DNA of 33,067 nt from an uncultured Hungatella sp. (GTDB taxonomy: Bacteria; Bacillota; Clostridia; Lachnospirales; Lachnospiraceae). Under the pieces are notes generated by a model. It had not been told where the DNA came from. It made no database searches and saw only the letters and a program-made list of their open reading frames with translations. The stretch spans positions 1-33,067 of the forward strand of contig CAJUFP010000011.1 in NCBI GenBank assembly GCA_910585645.1, written 5' to 3'. The position numbers and the translations under genes are program-made. This document shows, in pieces, positions 6,915-16,885 of the stretch (position 1 is its first letter; each line of letters begins with the position of its first letter).

Positions 6915-9599
6915 ATGAAAAAAATAAGACTTTCAGATAGTCAGAGATTTCAGACTTATATTGAAGAAAAAATTAGTAGAGAAAGTATGTTCTTCTATGA
7001 ATATGAAATGGCTGTGAATAGTCTAAATAATATATGGAAGATACAGAAGAATAATAAAAAAAATGCCTATTATGCTACGGAAGAACCTAATAATATTATT
7101 GCATTTTGTGGTGAAAGAGGAAGTGGGAAGAGCAGTAGTATGCTTTCATTCATAAAAGCATTAGATACTTCATATTTTAATAATGATGAGTTGCAATTTA
7201 GTGATGAGTTACGAAAAAATGATTGGAAATCTAGAATACTGATTGATCCGTCAGTATTTGATGGAGTACATAATATTCTGGATGTAGTTTTGGCACATAT
7301 TTACCAAAAATTCTATGAGACATATAAGAAGGATAATCAATACATCGAACAATATGAACGTGAAAAAATGTTGGGTCAGTTGTCAAAGGTTTATAGAAAT
7401 TTATCTATTATTAAAGATAACCGAAAAGCGTTGGATGAAGAGTTTGATGAAGCGGGAAATATTACAAAGTTAGAGAAACTTGGCGAGAGTATAAAGTTAA
7501 AAAGAGAATTGGAAATACTAATTGATTTATATTTAAGTTTTATGTCCAAACCGGATAGTGAAAGGAAGTGTGAAAAATTATTAATTGTAATAGATGATCT
7601 GGATTTGTGTAATGGAAATGTTTATGAAATGTCTGAGCAAATCCGCAAATATTTGGTTATAAATAATGTTATTATTATTATGGCCATTAAAATAGATCAA
7701 CTGGAGTTTGGAATCGAAGAAAGGACCAGGGGAAATTTTGTTAATGTATTAACACAAGATCAGAATACTGAATATATAAATAACGAAATCAGAAGCATGG
7801 CAAAGCACTATACAACTAAATTGATCCCCAAGGCGCGCAGAATCTATTTACCTAACTTAAAAAGTGACGAGATTAGTTTAGATACCGGACTGGAAAAAGA
7901 TAATGACAATGGGAAAAGTATTGAACACAAGGTTATAGATATGATATATCAGAAGACGGGAATCCTTTTTATACCGTCATCAGATGGATATAGTTATCTT
8001 ATCCCTGTACTCTTGAGAGATTTCATTGACCTTGTTTCATTTTTAGAGGAAATGGAAAATCCAGGAGATAACCTGGAAATAAAAAAATGGAATATTTCTG
8101 CCTTTAAATCGTTTTTTATAGAGGGGATGATAAAAAAGAACCTTCAGAGGCATGTATGGAAAGGCCTCGCTGAGATCATAGAGGGCAGCGAGAACTTGGT
8201 AAATCATAGTCTGAGTAAATTCTTGGATGAACCGTTTGCCAAAGATGGAGGAATCATGGCAGGATATTTTAATCCTATTTGGATATATCCTTCTGGAAGT
8301 CTTGCCAGTATTATTGAGATCATCTTTAAGCGGTTGGATTATCTGACTAGAAAAGAGGATACTACCTTAACACATTATATGATAATCTACTACACGATTT
8401 TGTTAAATGAAAAGTTTATCAAAGATGTATCTATTTCAGAACCTTTAATCAGATATTTTATATGGGGAAACACTTTAAATTATGTGATACCTGCTATTCA
8501 GTCAGAGAACCGACAAATACTAATGAATAGAGAAGGGTTTTATATAAATTTATTAGAATGTTGGAATGCGATCGCTGAGGAATTGAATGATAAATATGAA
8601 TTTTCATTAGAGATAAAAGATGTACTTAAGGATAAAGTATCTAAATTAAAAAAAGATGGCAGACTCTCCGAGATAGCAGTATGGTGTTTGTTATCATTAT
8701 TTGGATCCAGCTTTCTGTTCGGAAACGATGGAAAGAGATATGTTTTTAGAGCTCCATTTATATCAGGGAACTATCAGATTCCTCCGAATATAATGATAAG
8801 TTTGGAAAACTATATAGTCAGTCTTTGTGAAGTTAGAAAAATTTATGAAATCGCCAGTTTTGAACTTTTGGGCGTTTCAATAGATGAGATGGAAGCCGTT
8901 TTTGAGGCCTTTGAAACAGAGAACTCTGCATTGATAGAACAAGCTAAGATTATAACAGTAAATGTGGATTTGGCGATGAATTTAATAAATTATTGTAAAA
9001 GTAATAATGATTATAAGCAGGCAACAGATACGGAGGAGGATAGGACATATTATTTAATTAAAGGATTTTTTAATAATGTGGGACGCTTCTTGGAAAAGGC
9101 TGGTTTGGAAAAGGTTGATTGGACGCAGATTTGGATTCCCCAAAGACAAAGTGATGATAGAAAAATACATGGAGTCAGAATCGATATATGTAGAATATAC
9201 TCTCATATATGTACAGTCGAGGCTGATCTGTTAAGAACCCCCAATATTGATTTAAGTAAAGCATTGACAGGCCAGGAATTGAAGCAAAGATTTGCCCAGA
9301 AGGTTTCTGCAATAGCTGCGGAAGATTATTCAGGAAACATAAGAAAAATATCTGGGACAATACAACAGAAAAATAAAAATGTAAAGTATACAAAAGACTT
9401 GTTGGAAAATATAGCGAATGCGATTCAAAAATATACATTTAAAGAGAAACGTATGCCAACAGGGTTTGAACCTAATTCGATCATAAAATTATATTCTGAA
9501 ATTATTGACCAATATTTGAACAATCCAGAAAGTGCTCTTACTGATTTACAATATGCTCTTTATAAGACGATTGCGGAAATAAAAAATGAAATACAGTAG
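6915..9599 (+). CDS. rdrA: RADAR system ATPase RdrA
   Basis: This 894-residue P-loop NTPase has Walker A GERGSGKSS (residues 66-74, Lys72) after a hydrophobic strand (NIIAFC). Walker B is LLIVIDDLDL (about 222-231, Asp227/Asp228), and a following strand reads VIIIMAIKIDQLEFG. This is the layout of the KAP/STAND-like ATPases to which RdrA belongs. The remaining 600 residues are helical-looking with no recognisable domain. Assignment to RADAR rests on length (RdrA is about 900 aa), the Walker motifs and the partner 10 bases downstream, a divergent adenosine deaminase. RdrA is known to form large rings that associate with RdrB during phage infection. The gene is strikingly AT-rich compared with the flanking operons, consistent with horizontal acquisition. 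Ribosome site GAGGGGAGAAAATTGA precedes the ATG. I found no convincing promoter directly upstream. Confidence 0.85.
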   Translation: MKKIRLSDSQRFQTYIEEKISRESMFFYEYEMAVNSLNNIWKIQKNNKKNAYYATEEPNNIIAFCGERGSGKSSSMLSFIKALDTSYFNNDELQFSDELRKNDWKSRILIDPSVFDGVHNILDVVLAHIYQKFYETYKKDNQYIEQYEREKMLGQLSKVYRNLSIIKDNRKALDEEFDEAGNITKLEKLGESIKLKRELEILIDLYLSFMSKPDSERKCEKLLIVIDDLDLCNGNVYEMSEQIRKYLVINNVIIIMAIKIDQLEFGIEERTRGNFVNVLTQDQNTEYINNEIRSMAKHYTTKLIPKARRIYLPNLKSDEISLDTGLEKDNDNGKSIEHKVIDMIYQKTGILFIPSSDGYSYLIPVLLRDFIDLVSFLEEMENPGDNLEIKKWNISAFKSFFIEGMIKKNLQRHVWKGLAEIIEGSENLVNHSLSKFLDEPFAKDGGIMAGYFNPIWIYPSGSLASIIEIIFKRLDYLTRKEDTTLTHYMIIYYTILLNEKFIKDVSISEPLIRYFIWGNTLNYVIPAIQSENRQILMNREGFYINLLECWNAIAEELNDKYEFSLEIKDVLKDKVSKLKKDGRLSEIAVWCLLSLFGSSFLFGNDGKRYVFRAPFISGNYQIPPNIMISLENYIVSLCEVRKIYEIASFELLGVSIDEMEAVFEAFETENSALIEQAKIITVNVDLAMNLINYCKSNNDYKQATDTEEDRTYYLIKGFFNNVGRFLEKAGLEKVDWTQIWIPQRQSDDRKIHGVRIDICRIYSHICTVEADLLRTPNIDLSKALTGQELKQRFAQKVSAIAAEDYSGNIRKISGTIQQKNKNVKYTKDLLENIANAIQKYTFKEKRMPTGFEPNSIIKLYSEIIDQYLNNPESALTDLQYALYKTIAEIKNEIQ

Positions 9600-9609
9600 G
9601 AGATAAGAC

Positions 9610-12156
9610 ATGGATATTGAGTGCGGTAATTTGGAGATTTTGTTTAGGACGATACCATTTCAACTGATTCAGCCGATGAAAGCTGAGGGGAAAGATTATC
9701 ATGGTTTTGACCAGGTGAATCAGAAAATATATTTGGAGTATTCAAAACAGATCTTTCAGAATTATTCAAAAGATGAGCATATTAATAATTATCATTTGTT
9801 AGATAAAGATATGTGGAATGATCTGAATAATACGAAAAGTGTATTTTATCTGATATCTGAAATGGCATCTAGAATGTTGATCATCCAATCACAAAAAATA
9901 AAATGTAGATTGGGAGAAATGCTGCGGTGGAGAGAAATTTCGTTTCAGTTAGGACAAGACCTTTTTACCTGTTCGTTTTTGGCAAGAGAAGATTTGAGAA
10001 GAGGGAGAGAAACATCATTTTTTGCGTGGCAGCCAATTATCAGTAGTGATGATGTTCGCTTAAACAATATATTGAAGAGGGGCGTTGCGGAGAATCATTT
10101 TCATCTGAACGGCTCAACCAAAATCTTTGAGTTAAACTGGATCTGTTTGATGAATCATATTGAAAATCGTGGTAAAGAATTTTTAAAGTTTGAGCATATG
10201 ATTCAATATGGTTATGGAATCGATATAGACAAAAGAAAGTTTTATGAAATGTGCCAGAAAGCGGCACTATATCGAATCTATCTTTTTTGTGTAATACATC
10301 ATGATGCATATTTGTTAGAACAATTAAAGAGGGTTTTGTTTGATATTGAGGTGGGAGGAATCTCAATATATGAGATGCTTCCACAAGTACAGGATTCTAT
10401 AGATATTGCAAGAGTATTATATGGTGCAATGACCGAGCAGAGCAAGATTTTAGATTATGCCATAGAAAAGGATTCGTATTGTGAAAATAACAATGCCAGT
10501 CGTTTGTTATCCGGGGAAAGGAGATTTTTGTACAGATGCTTTAAAAGAACTTTGGAAACAAAGGAGTCTTTTCTTACAGAATATGATAAGAATATATTTT
10601 ATCGTTACCTAGTTATAAGAACTTATTTTCGAAGTGAATTGATTCAGGTAAATCGTAAAGTGGGTTTTTCTAATTTTGGGGAGTATGAGATAAGAAAGGA
10701 ATATTTTGTTGAAGGGAAAAAGGAATATGAATATGAACTTACACGTTTGGCAATAAATGCTTCCTTTTTTGAGCAAAATATTGTTTCGTTAGAAGCAAGA
10801 ATCTGTCCAACTGTAAACTACAGAAGTCTATCAAAAAAAATTAGTAAGAAACTTAAAGATGTAGGAGAGGATCGCATACGGGAAAGACTATTTTTTGTAT
10901 TGCATTTTCCAAAACAGAAGGAAGAAACATATAGGCCCTTTATGCCGAAGAACGCTATTGTACGAAATAAGACAGAAAAATATGCGAATGCGATTGTTGC
11001 GCTTTTTGAAAAGGGGGGAGAAATAAACTACTTTATAAGAGGAATCGATGCCTGTGCTAACGAGATTGGATGCAGACCTGAAGTGTTTGCGCAGTTTTAC
11101 AGGTATTTGTTAGACTATTCTATACCTATGAGAGAAAATGGGGACTTTCATTTAATGGCTACATATCATGCGGGTGAAGACTTTCTTGATATTGTTGACG
11201 GATTAAGGGCTATTGAAGAGGTAATGCTTTTTTGTGGATTATATAGAGGGTGCAGAATAGGACATGCGCTGGCGTTAGGAATTAATCCTGCTGATTACTA
11301 TCAGTTTAAAAATAATATATTGGTGCTGCCAAAACAGGATTTATTGGATAATATTACATGGTTATTGGCAAAGATAAAAGAGTATGGATGCCCATTAGAA
11401 GGAAAATTAGAAAGTTTGCTTGAAAATAAATTCTATGAACTATTTAATGAGATATATCTGGAGTGTCTGGGATATACTGAAATGAATTATTGGGACTATT
11501 ATAATAGTTGGAGATTGAGAGGAGATAATCCATGCAATTATTTACTAAGTGACATAGAATTTAAACGAAGATTGAACGTTGTACCATTAAGAAAGCTGTC
11601 TCGCTACGAGTTTAACGAAAAAGTTTCAGATACAATAAGAAGGACAGAAAAATATAAAAATTTGTATAAAATGTATCATTATGACAGACATGTAAGAGAA
11701 GAAGGGGCGAAAAGAGTGGTATTTAAAATTCCATGTGGTTATGCAGAGATCGTGAGCATAGTTCAAGATAAAATGATTCAAAGGCTGGTGGACGAGGGGA
11801 TAGGGATTGAAACGAATCCATCCTCAAATTATTTGATAGGAACAATCAAAAAATATGAGGAACATCCTATTATTCGTTTTAATGGCAGAAAATTAAAAAG
11901 AACAGAAGTAAATATGTCGCTGCAGGTTTCATTGAATACAGATGACCAAGGGGTGTTTGACACTTCTTTGGAAAATGAATATGCATTGATGACAGTTGCA
12001 TTGAAAAAAGCAAAGTCAGAAGATAATCGGTATTTATATGATATGGAAGATATCTATGCTTGGATTGATTATGTGAGAAGAATGGGAATTACTCAATCTT
12101 TTGGAGGCATGGGGGGCTTTGAGTCCAAAACAAGTAGCAGTTCAGATAACTTTTGA
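9610..12156 (+). CDS. rdrB: RADAR system adenosine deaminase RdrB
   Basis: This 848-residue protein carries a complete but widely spaced adenosine deaminase active site. It has the metal-binding HFH (His163/His165, in AENHFHLNGS), HAGED (His520, catalytic Glu523), IGHALALG (His552), the structural IETNPSSN (about 733-740) and the metal Asp in LNTDDQGVF (Asp778/Asp779). In ordinary deaminases the HxH and HAGE motifs are about 200 residues apart. Here they are about 355 apart, and the last Asp lies a further 225 residues on, so large insertions are present, as known for RdrB. RdrB deaminates adenine nucleotides or RNA adenosines during infection and assembles with RdrA. The rdrA stop lies within the ribosome site TAGGAGATAAGAC, implying tight co-expression. 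It shares the AT-rich composition of rdrA. Confidence 0.9.
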   Translation: MDIECGNLEILFRTIPFQLIQPMKAEGKDYHGFDQVNQKIYLEYSKQIFQNYSKDEHINNYHLLDKDMWNDLNNTKSVFYLISEMASRMLIIQSQKIKCRLGEMLRWREISFQLGQDLFTCSFLAREDLRRGRETSFFAWQPIISSDDVRLNNILKRGVAENHFHLNGSTKIFELNWICLMNHIENRGKEFLKFEHMIQYGYGIDIDKRKFYEMCQKAALYRIYLFCVIHHDAYLLEQLKRVLFDIEVGGISIYEMLPQVQDSIDIARVLYGAMTEQSKILDYAIEKDSYCENNNASRLLSGERRFLYRCFKRTLETKESFLTEYDKNIFYRYLVIRTYFRSELIQVNRKVGFSNFGEYEIRKEYFVEGKKEYEYELTRLAINASFFEQNIVSLEARICPTVNYRSLSKKISKKLKDVGEDRIRERLFFVLHFPKQKEETYRPFMPKNAIVRNKTEKYANAIVALFEKGGEINYFIRGIDACANEIGCRPEVFAQFYRYLLDYSIPMRENGDFHLMATYHAGEDFLDIVDGLRAIEEVMLFCGLYRGCRIGHALALGINPADYYQFKNNILVLPKQDLLDNITWLLAKIKEYGCPLEGKLESLLENKFYELFNEIYLECLGYTEMNYWDYYNSWRLRGDNPCNYLLSDIEFKRRLNVVPLRKLSRYEFNEKVSDTIRRTEKYKNLYKMYHYDRHVREEGAKRVVFKIPCGYAEIVSIVQDKMIQRLVDEGIGIETNPSSNYLIGTIKKYEEHPIIRFNGRKLKRTEVNMSLQVSLNTDDQGVFDTSLENEYALMTVALKKAKSEDNRYLYDMEDIYAWIDYVRRMGITQSFGGMGGFESKTSSSSDNF

Positions 12157-12225
12157 ACTGTTATGCATCCGGCCAGAAGATTACTATGCGGTTTTATGTC
12201 ATCGGCTCTTTCATTTTAATTCAAG

Positions 12226-12257
12226 GAGGAGAATGATGACGGATAAGATGAAATAGA
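12226..12257 (+). pseudogene. Possible decayed copy of the start of the small membrane gene
   Basis: AGGAGGAGAATG followed by ATGACGGATAAGATGA resembles the ribosome site and first codons of the 81-aa membrane gene at 5361-5392 (ATGGCGGATAAGATGA, one mismatch in 16). Here a stop codon follows after seven codons. It lies just downstream of rdrB, so the two copies bracket the defence genes. Confidence 0.3.
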
Positions 12258-12315
12258 TTGCTGAGATCTATTTCCGAGGGATGATCGTTCGGAGGAGAAA
12301 AGGAGTTAGCCGCGT

Positions 12316-12603
12316 TTAACAGCATGGTGTCATGTACCCGATAAACAGGGCAATGAGACCAGACAGTATGTAGACTGCGGGAATCATATACCAGGTTCCC
12401 GCCTGTTGACGGACATTTTTCAGACAGAAATGCAGCAATAGCAAAGCCAGTCCAAGAATCAGAAAAAGAGCGGGGTAGGTGATCTGCTGATCCAGGTGTC
12501 TGGAGGCGATGGAGGAAGCGTTACGTACAAACCATATAAAAAAGATAACAGCTGGGCATACATAGATAGCTTTAAGAAGATGGATGGATTTTCGGTGGTT
12601 CAT
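12316..12603 (-). CDS. Small membrane protein of unknown function (95 aa)
   Basis: No family is recognised. Three hydrophobic segments are evident: AIYVCPAVIFFIWFV, YPALFLILGLALLLLHF and MIPAVYILSGLIALFIGYM. A basic N-terminus (MNHRKS) precedes the first. The start at 12603 is chosen because GAAAGGAT lies about ten bases upstream and the hydrophobic region follows soon after. In-frame ATGs at 12645 and 12699 would add a very basic 14 to 32-residue leader with weaker ribosome sites. It is oriented against its neighbours in a region full of gene fragments, so it may be a relic. Confidence 0.5.
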   Translation of the reverse strand: MNHRKSIHLLKAIYVCPAVIFFIWFVRNASSIASRHLDQQITYPALFLILGLALLLLHFCLKNVRQQAGTWYMIPAVYILSGLIALFIGYMTPCC

Positions 12604-12710
12604 ATAGGGTATCATCCTTTCGTTTTGGCGGCTTTTTCGTGACATTTTACCACGCTTTTGGGCGGTTTTCAATCTGTTATTCTGTGATCGTAAGCTCAAG
12701 GATATAATTT

Positions 12711-13004
12711 ATTGTGAACATGGACATTATTAATATTACGAACGGAAATGAGAATGAGGAGAGGATGGTGAAGATTATGGGTGGAAAGGTTATTGAGACG
12801 GAATCCGAAAAGCTGATACGGAAGGGGATGCAACAGGGAATTCAGCAAGGACAGATCCACACAATCATTGAGTTAGGGCGGGAGGATGGTCTGAACGATG
12901 AGGTTATCTTAAACAGGCTAAAGAATAAGGGTGGCCTATCCCTAAAGGAGGCCAAGATGTGTATGGAGACATATGAGGAACGGATGAAATCCTTATTTTA
13001 TTAA
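12711..13004 (+). pseudogene. 5'-truncated Rpn-family (PD-(D/E)XK) nuclease gene fragment
   Basis: The encoded text ITNGNENEERMVKIMGG and onward (ETESEKLIRKG, IIELGREDGL, DEVILNRLKNK, LSLKEAKMCMETY) matches the last 80 or so residues of the intact gene at 17265-18191. DNA identity is high from GTGAACA near 12711. The whole N-terminal nuclease domain is missing. A 96-codon frame could start at ATG 12714, but with no ribosome site it is more likely a relic. Relative to the intact copy it carries a short QQGIQQ insertion. Confidence 0.75.
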
Positions 13005-13186
13005 AAAGAATCCCCGGTCCATACCCCCCTTCGAAGGTTCATGAGACAATTTTTAAAAATAAGTTGTAAACAGGACATTTCAGAAAAACGGTTGATTGTC
13101 TTGGCGCGGCAGGATGTTCTTCTGGGACAAACGGAAACAGCGGCCAGACGGCAACAGAGACTGGAACAGAGAATAAAGGAGTGGGA

Positions 13187-14535
13187 GAGGCCGGGGAAAA
13201 AGGGCAGGAGGCCTTTGCGCCAGGCATCTACACCGGTACGACTTCCGAAGACTGCCAGAACCGAAGGAAAGTTATGATATTGTGGTGGTGGGAGGCGGAG
13301 GTTCCGGCCTGACAGCTGCGGCCTATGCAAAGATGGGAGGCGCAGATTCCGTGCTGGTGGTGGAGAGGATTTCCTGGACCGGCGGCTCCACCAGCATTTT
13401 CTGTGGATCAACGAAGAGCTGGTTACAAAGATTGGACAGGTCACGGGAGATACCTTTGACACCTTTATGGACGCCGACCTGCCCTTCCCCGACAACTTCT
13501 GGTCAGACCTGGCCTACGCGGCAGTGTGGGGAGATTGGGGCGAAGAGAGAAGAGGCCTGCTTTCTTTTAACAGCGATGCGGGAGAGCTTTACAGCCAGTG
13601 GCTTACCTCTTACGCTAAAGAGTGCAAAGCCGAAGCGAGGACCAACTCCAAAGTCACGGAGCTTGTGATTGAAAACGGCGCCGTGGCAGGGGTGAAGGTG
13701 GAGGATCCCCAAAAGACGTATACGGTGAAAGTGAAGAAGGTCATTCTTGCCTGCGGAGGCATGGAGGCAAACCCGGAACTGGTGAAGGCCTATGCCCCGG
13801 AGGCGGCAGGTATGGGAATGTTGGCCTGTCCGGGAAATATGGGGGATTTTGTGGCGCTGACAGAGCCCCTCGCCCCCAATCTTGTAGGCTACGATTCCGT
13901 TGCGGAGACCGGGCCGGAGCGGGGGCGCAGTTCATCCTCCGGCGTGTCGGTTATGGTTTTTTCCCTTATGGTTGACAAGGACGGACGGCGGTTTACACAG
14001 GAGGGACGCCACGTATTACCGCAGAGCCAGGGCCATTAACGCCCAGAAGGACAATTTTGCCTGGGGCATTGTGGACGGCAGTAATCCCTTTGCGGAGTAC
14101 CTGGAAAAAGACGCAGCCTCAGGCGCCGCATACAAGGCGGACACCCTGGAGGAGCTGGCGGCCCTCATCGATGTTCCGGCAGAAGCCCTGACGGCGTCCC
14201 AGGAGGAATTTCACAGTGAGTATGAGGCGGATCCCGCCCCGCTGGACAGGGCATTGGGCGTGTGCCCTAAATATGATGTAAGCCAGGGGCCATTCTACGC
14301 CCAGACCGTTTATCCCCGTTTGCTGTTTACCATGGCCGGTCTGGAGGTAAATGAGAACTGTCAGGTGGTGACAACACAGGATCAAGTGGTTCCCAACCTG
14401 TATGCTGTGGGGGAGATTGCCTTTGGAAACTGCTTCTTTGACGAGTATGTGTGCGGAAGCTGCGCCATTCAGATCGCGGTCAATATGGGACGTATTGCCG
14501 GTGAGAGCGCGGCACAGGAGATCGAAGCCCGGTAA
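13187..14535 (+). pseudogene. Frameshifted FMN/FAD-dependent flavoprotein (fumarate-reductase-like)
   Basis: A broken gene is read through three frames. First comes APGIYTGTTSED, the start of an FMN-binding domain that is cut short. After a junction, ESYDIVVVGGGGSGLTAA (dinucleotide-binding GxGxxG) and VERISWTGGST follow. Near 13400 the frame changes to INEELVTKIGQVTGDTFDTFMDADL and on to VILACGGMEANPE and VDKDGRRFTQEG. Near 14010 the frame changes back to ATYYRRARAINAQKDNFAWGI and LYAVGEIAFGNCFFDEYV. The family (FAD-dependent oxidoreductase, fumarate reductase/3-ketosteroid dehydrogenase type) transfers electrons to unsaturated organic acids or steroids. With at least one deletion and two frameshifts no full enzyme can be made. 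The stretch 13005-13186 before it holds a short open frame (13041-13277) with no recognisable relatives. Confidence 0.8.
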
Positions 14536-14936
14536 TTGCCATTGTCCTAAGGAAGCTGGTACTGCCTTGCGGAAATAGCGAGTGCTAGTTACTCGTGAAT
14601 TAATGCAACGATGTACTAGCCCCGCCTGCTCTATGGAATTTTTCTCCAATATTCTGAAAAGTGGAGACGTGTCTACGGTGGCAACCTTCCGGACCGGGAG
14701 GCCAGACGGCTGGTAAAGCTTACTGATGACATGATTGATTTCTGGGTAGAGCACGGGGAGAACATGGTTGCGGATGACTTTTTTGCGGATGGCCTTGTCA
14801 GAGCCAAGGTAGGCCGCAATAGCCGCCACATGTTCTGGTGACCTTTGAGAAACTTTCATGTGGATGGCGTACATGCTCTCCGGAGATTCCTCCGTGCCGT
14901 CAAGGATACTTCCCATAATGTGGTTGCCCGCATTGT

Positions 14937-14944
14937 TTACTAAA
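14937..14944. repeat. Left copy of 8-bp IS target-site duplication
   Basis: TTACTAAA, identical to 16886-16893. Removing the element and one copy rejoins the SDR reading frame at DVLVNNAG. Confidence 0.88.
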
Positions 14945-16885
14945 CCTAAAGTCGTGAAATAGTCACTCAAAACATATTTTATGCGGATACACTATGGACC
15001 AGTATAAGCCTAAACCACTGATTTTATCGGATATCTTGTCATTTTGATATTGCTTTTTATTTGAGTATATTTTATAATAATTATATACTCAAATAAAAGG
15101 AGCGCATTATGCCAGCAAAACCATCCGGACAGATCAAGACATCCGTTATTAAAAAGTCCCAGAAGAATGGAGATACCTACATTCTTGAGCGCAGAACGAT
15201 ATATGATCCCGAAAAAAAATACACGAAAGTGCTCAGCTCAAAACTGATTGCCAAAATTCCAAAAGGCTCTCAAATTCCGGTGCCTACCAGGCCAAAACGG
15301 GGTAAAAACTTTATTCCGGATACAAAACCGGAATTTGTAACAGCGAAAAGAGACCACGTCGGGATGATGGATATCATCGATCATATAGGCTCCACATCGG
15401 GGATTGATCATGCTATATACTCTTCCACCGATATGGCTACCGCGCAGAAGATCATATCCCTGGCCAGGTACCTCCTTGCTACTAACGGGCAGTCCCTCCC
15501 GGGCATCCTGACATGGCAGTATAACCATCCCCTTCCCTATGAGGATGGGATCACTGAGGATGTGTACCACAACCTTTTTGTGCAGCTGGGAACCGATGAA
15601 AGTCTGCAGCAGAGTTTTTTCAAACACCGCTGCGCGTTACTTTCTGTCGATGACGCGCTCGCTTATGACTCTTCTACCATATCTACTTATTCCGAGAACC
15701 AGAATGAAGCCAGATATGGATTTAACAAGGCATATGACGGACTGAAAACAATAAAGCTGCTGACACTTTATTCCATAGAGAACAGGCAGCCGGTTGCTTT
15801 TGCAAAACAGCCCGGCAATCTTCCGGATGTTACATCTATTACAAACGCAATAAACCAGCTTTCAGCACTGGGTGTGCATAAGGCGGAGATTATTACCGAC
15901 AATGGTTATTATTCCGAGCAGAACTTCGCGGAGCTGCTCCTTGCAGGGTTTGATTTCATCACACTTGCAAAAACCAGCGTCAAATGGATCAGACCAGAGA
16001 TAGACAACCAGCGTGAAGCGCTTGACGATTTCAAAAGTGTATGTCCATTTGATCCATCGACCCATGGGGTCTGTGTTCTCCTCATGCATGATTTTGAGAA
16101 GAAACGTAAATATGCCAGCCATAAAAGCGGTGCGCAAAAGGGGGATGCCGAAACCTTTAGACGCAGGATTTATCTCAACATATATTTTAACCATTCCAGA
16201 CAGTCAGCAGATAAAGCCGCGTTTGAAGCTGACCTGTTTGAAATCAAGACCCTGCTTGAATCGGATACGCCGGTTGATGAATTACCGGATCTATCGCAGG
16301 CAAAGGTAAAAAAATACTTTTCCGTCCATAAATGGGGCGGCAAAATCAGCGTGGAACCCAATAATAAAGCGATCGCAGACGCGAACAAATACCATGGATA
16401 CTTTGTTCTTGTGTCGAATAAGGAAAAAGAACCTTTTGAATGTCTGCGCAAGTACCGTAAAAGGGAGACGATAGAATCCTTTTTTGAAGCCGGAAAACAG
16501 CATGCTGATGGTAACAGGGCAAGGGTATGGAATACCGACACCCTCCGCGGCCGAATGTTTGTCCAGTTTGTGTCCCTCTGCTATTATGAGTACCTGAATG
16601 AAGAGATCCGGAAACTCAAAGAAAGCCTGGGCAAGAAAAACGGCGATGCAGCCCATGATACCAAAGCGGTACTGAACAATGAATCCAAGCTGAAGACATG
16701 GCTTTGCAATACCCCTCTATATCTACAGCTGCAATGGTTTGATACAGTGGAAAGTGTTGAGATATCGGCAAAGCTCAGGAACCGCAGATGGACTACGGAG
16801 ATCACCTCACGCGATGAACTTTATTTACAAAAACTCGGGGTGACTATCGGTTGATGTTTTGAGTATATATTTTACGACTTTTAGG
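14945..16885 (+). mobile_element. Complete insertion sequence, IS4 superfamily / IS1634-like, 1941 bp
   Basis: The element is bounded by imperfect terminal inverted repeats. The left end (14945-14974) starts CCTAAAGTCGTGAAAT. The right end (16855-16885), read in reverse complement, starts CCTAAAAGTCGTAAAAT, and both finish in ACTCAAAACA. It is flanked by the 8-bp direct repeat TTACTAAA at 14937-14944 and 16886-16893. It carries a single intact transposase gene and interrupts the SDR remnant. Confidence 0.92.
15109..16854 (+). CDS. IS1634-like (IS4 superfamily) DDE transposase
   Basis: This 581-residue transposase is intact. DDE residues can be read as Asp187 (LAYDSSTIST), Asp264 (ITDNGYYSEQNF) and Glu456. 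The last lies in the IS4 Y-x2-R-x3-E-x6-K signature, filled exactly by Tyr449, Arg452, Glu456 and Lys463 (YRKRETIESFFEAGK). Long stretches between the second Asp and the Glu are typical of this group, which holds a beta-strand insertion there. The N-terminus is basic. A ribosome site, AAAGGAGCG, precedes the ATG, and the gene fills almost the whole element. It catalyses cut-and-paste movement of the element. Promoter-like AT-rich sequence inside the left end (TTGAGTATATTTTATAATAATTA, near 15061) may drive it. Confidence 0.92.
   Translation: MPAKPSGQIKTSVIKKSQKNGDTYILERRTIYDPEKKYTKVLSSKLIAKIPKGSQIPVPTRPKRGKNFIPDTKPEFVTAKRDHVGMMDIIDHIGSTSGIDHAIYSSTDMATAQKIISLARYLLATNGQSLPGILTWQYNHPLPYEDGITEDVYHNLFVQLGTDESLQQSFFKHRCALLSVDDALAYDSSTISTYSENQNEARYGFNKAYDGLKTIKLLTLYSIENRQPVAFAKQPGNLPDVTSITNAINQLSALGVHKAEIITDNGYYSEQNFAELLLAGFDFITLAKTSVKWIRPEIDNQREALDDFKSVCPFDPSTHGVCVLLMHDFEKKRKYASHKSGAQKGDAETFRRRIYLNIYFNHSRQSADKAAFEADLFEIKTLLESDTPVDELPDLSQAKVKKYFSVHKWGGKISVEPNNKAIADANKYHGYFVLVSNKEKEPFECLRKYRKRETIESFFEAGKQHADGNRARVWNTDTLRGRMFVQFVSLCYYEYLNEEIRKLKESLGKKNGDAAHDTKAVLNNESKLKTWLCNTPLYLQLQWFDTVESVEISAKLRNRRWTTEITSRDELYLQKLGVTIG

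Noticed and set aside
14119..14970. Long minus-strand open frame of 283 codons
   Set aside because: Only its first third is SDR-derived; the rest is antisense to the flavoprotein remnant, and the start codon lies inside the insertion sequence.
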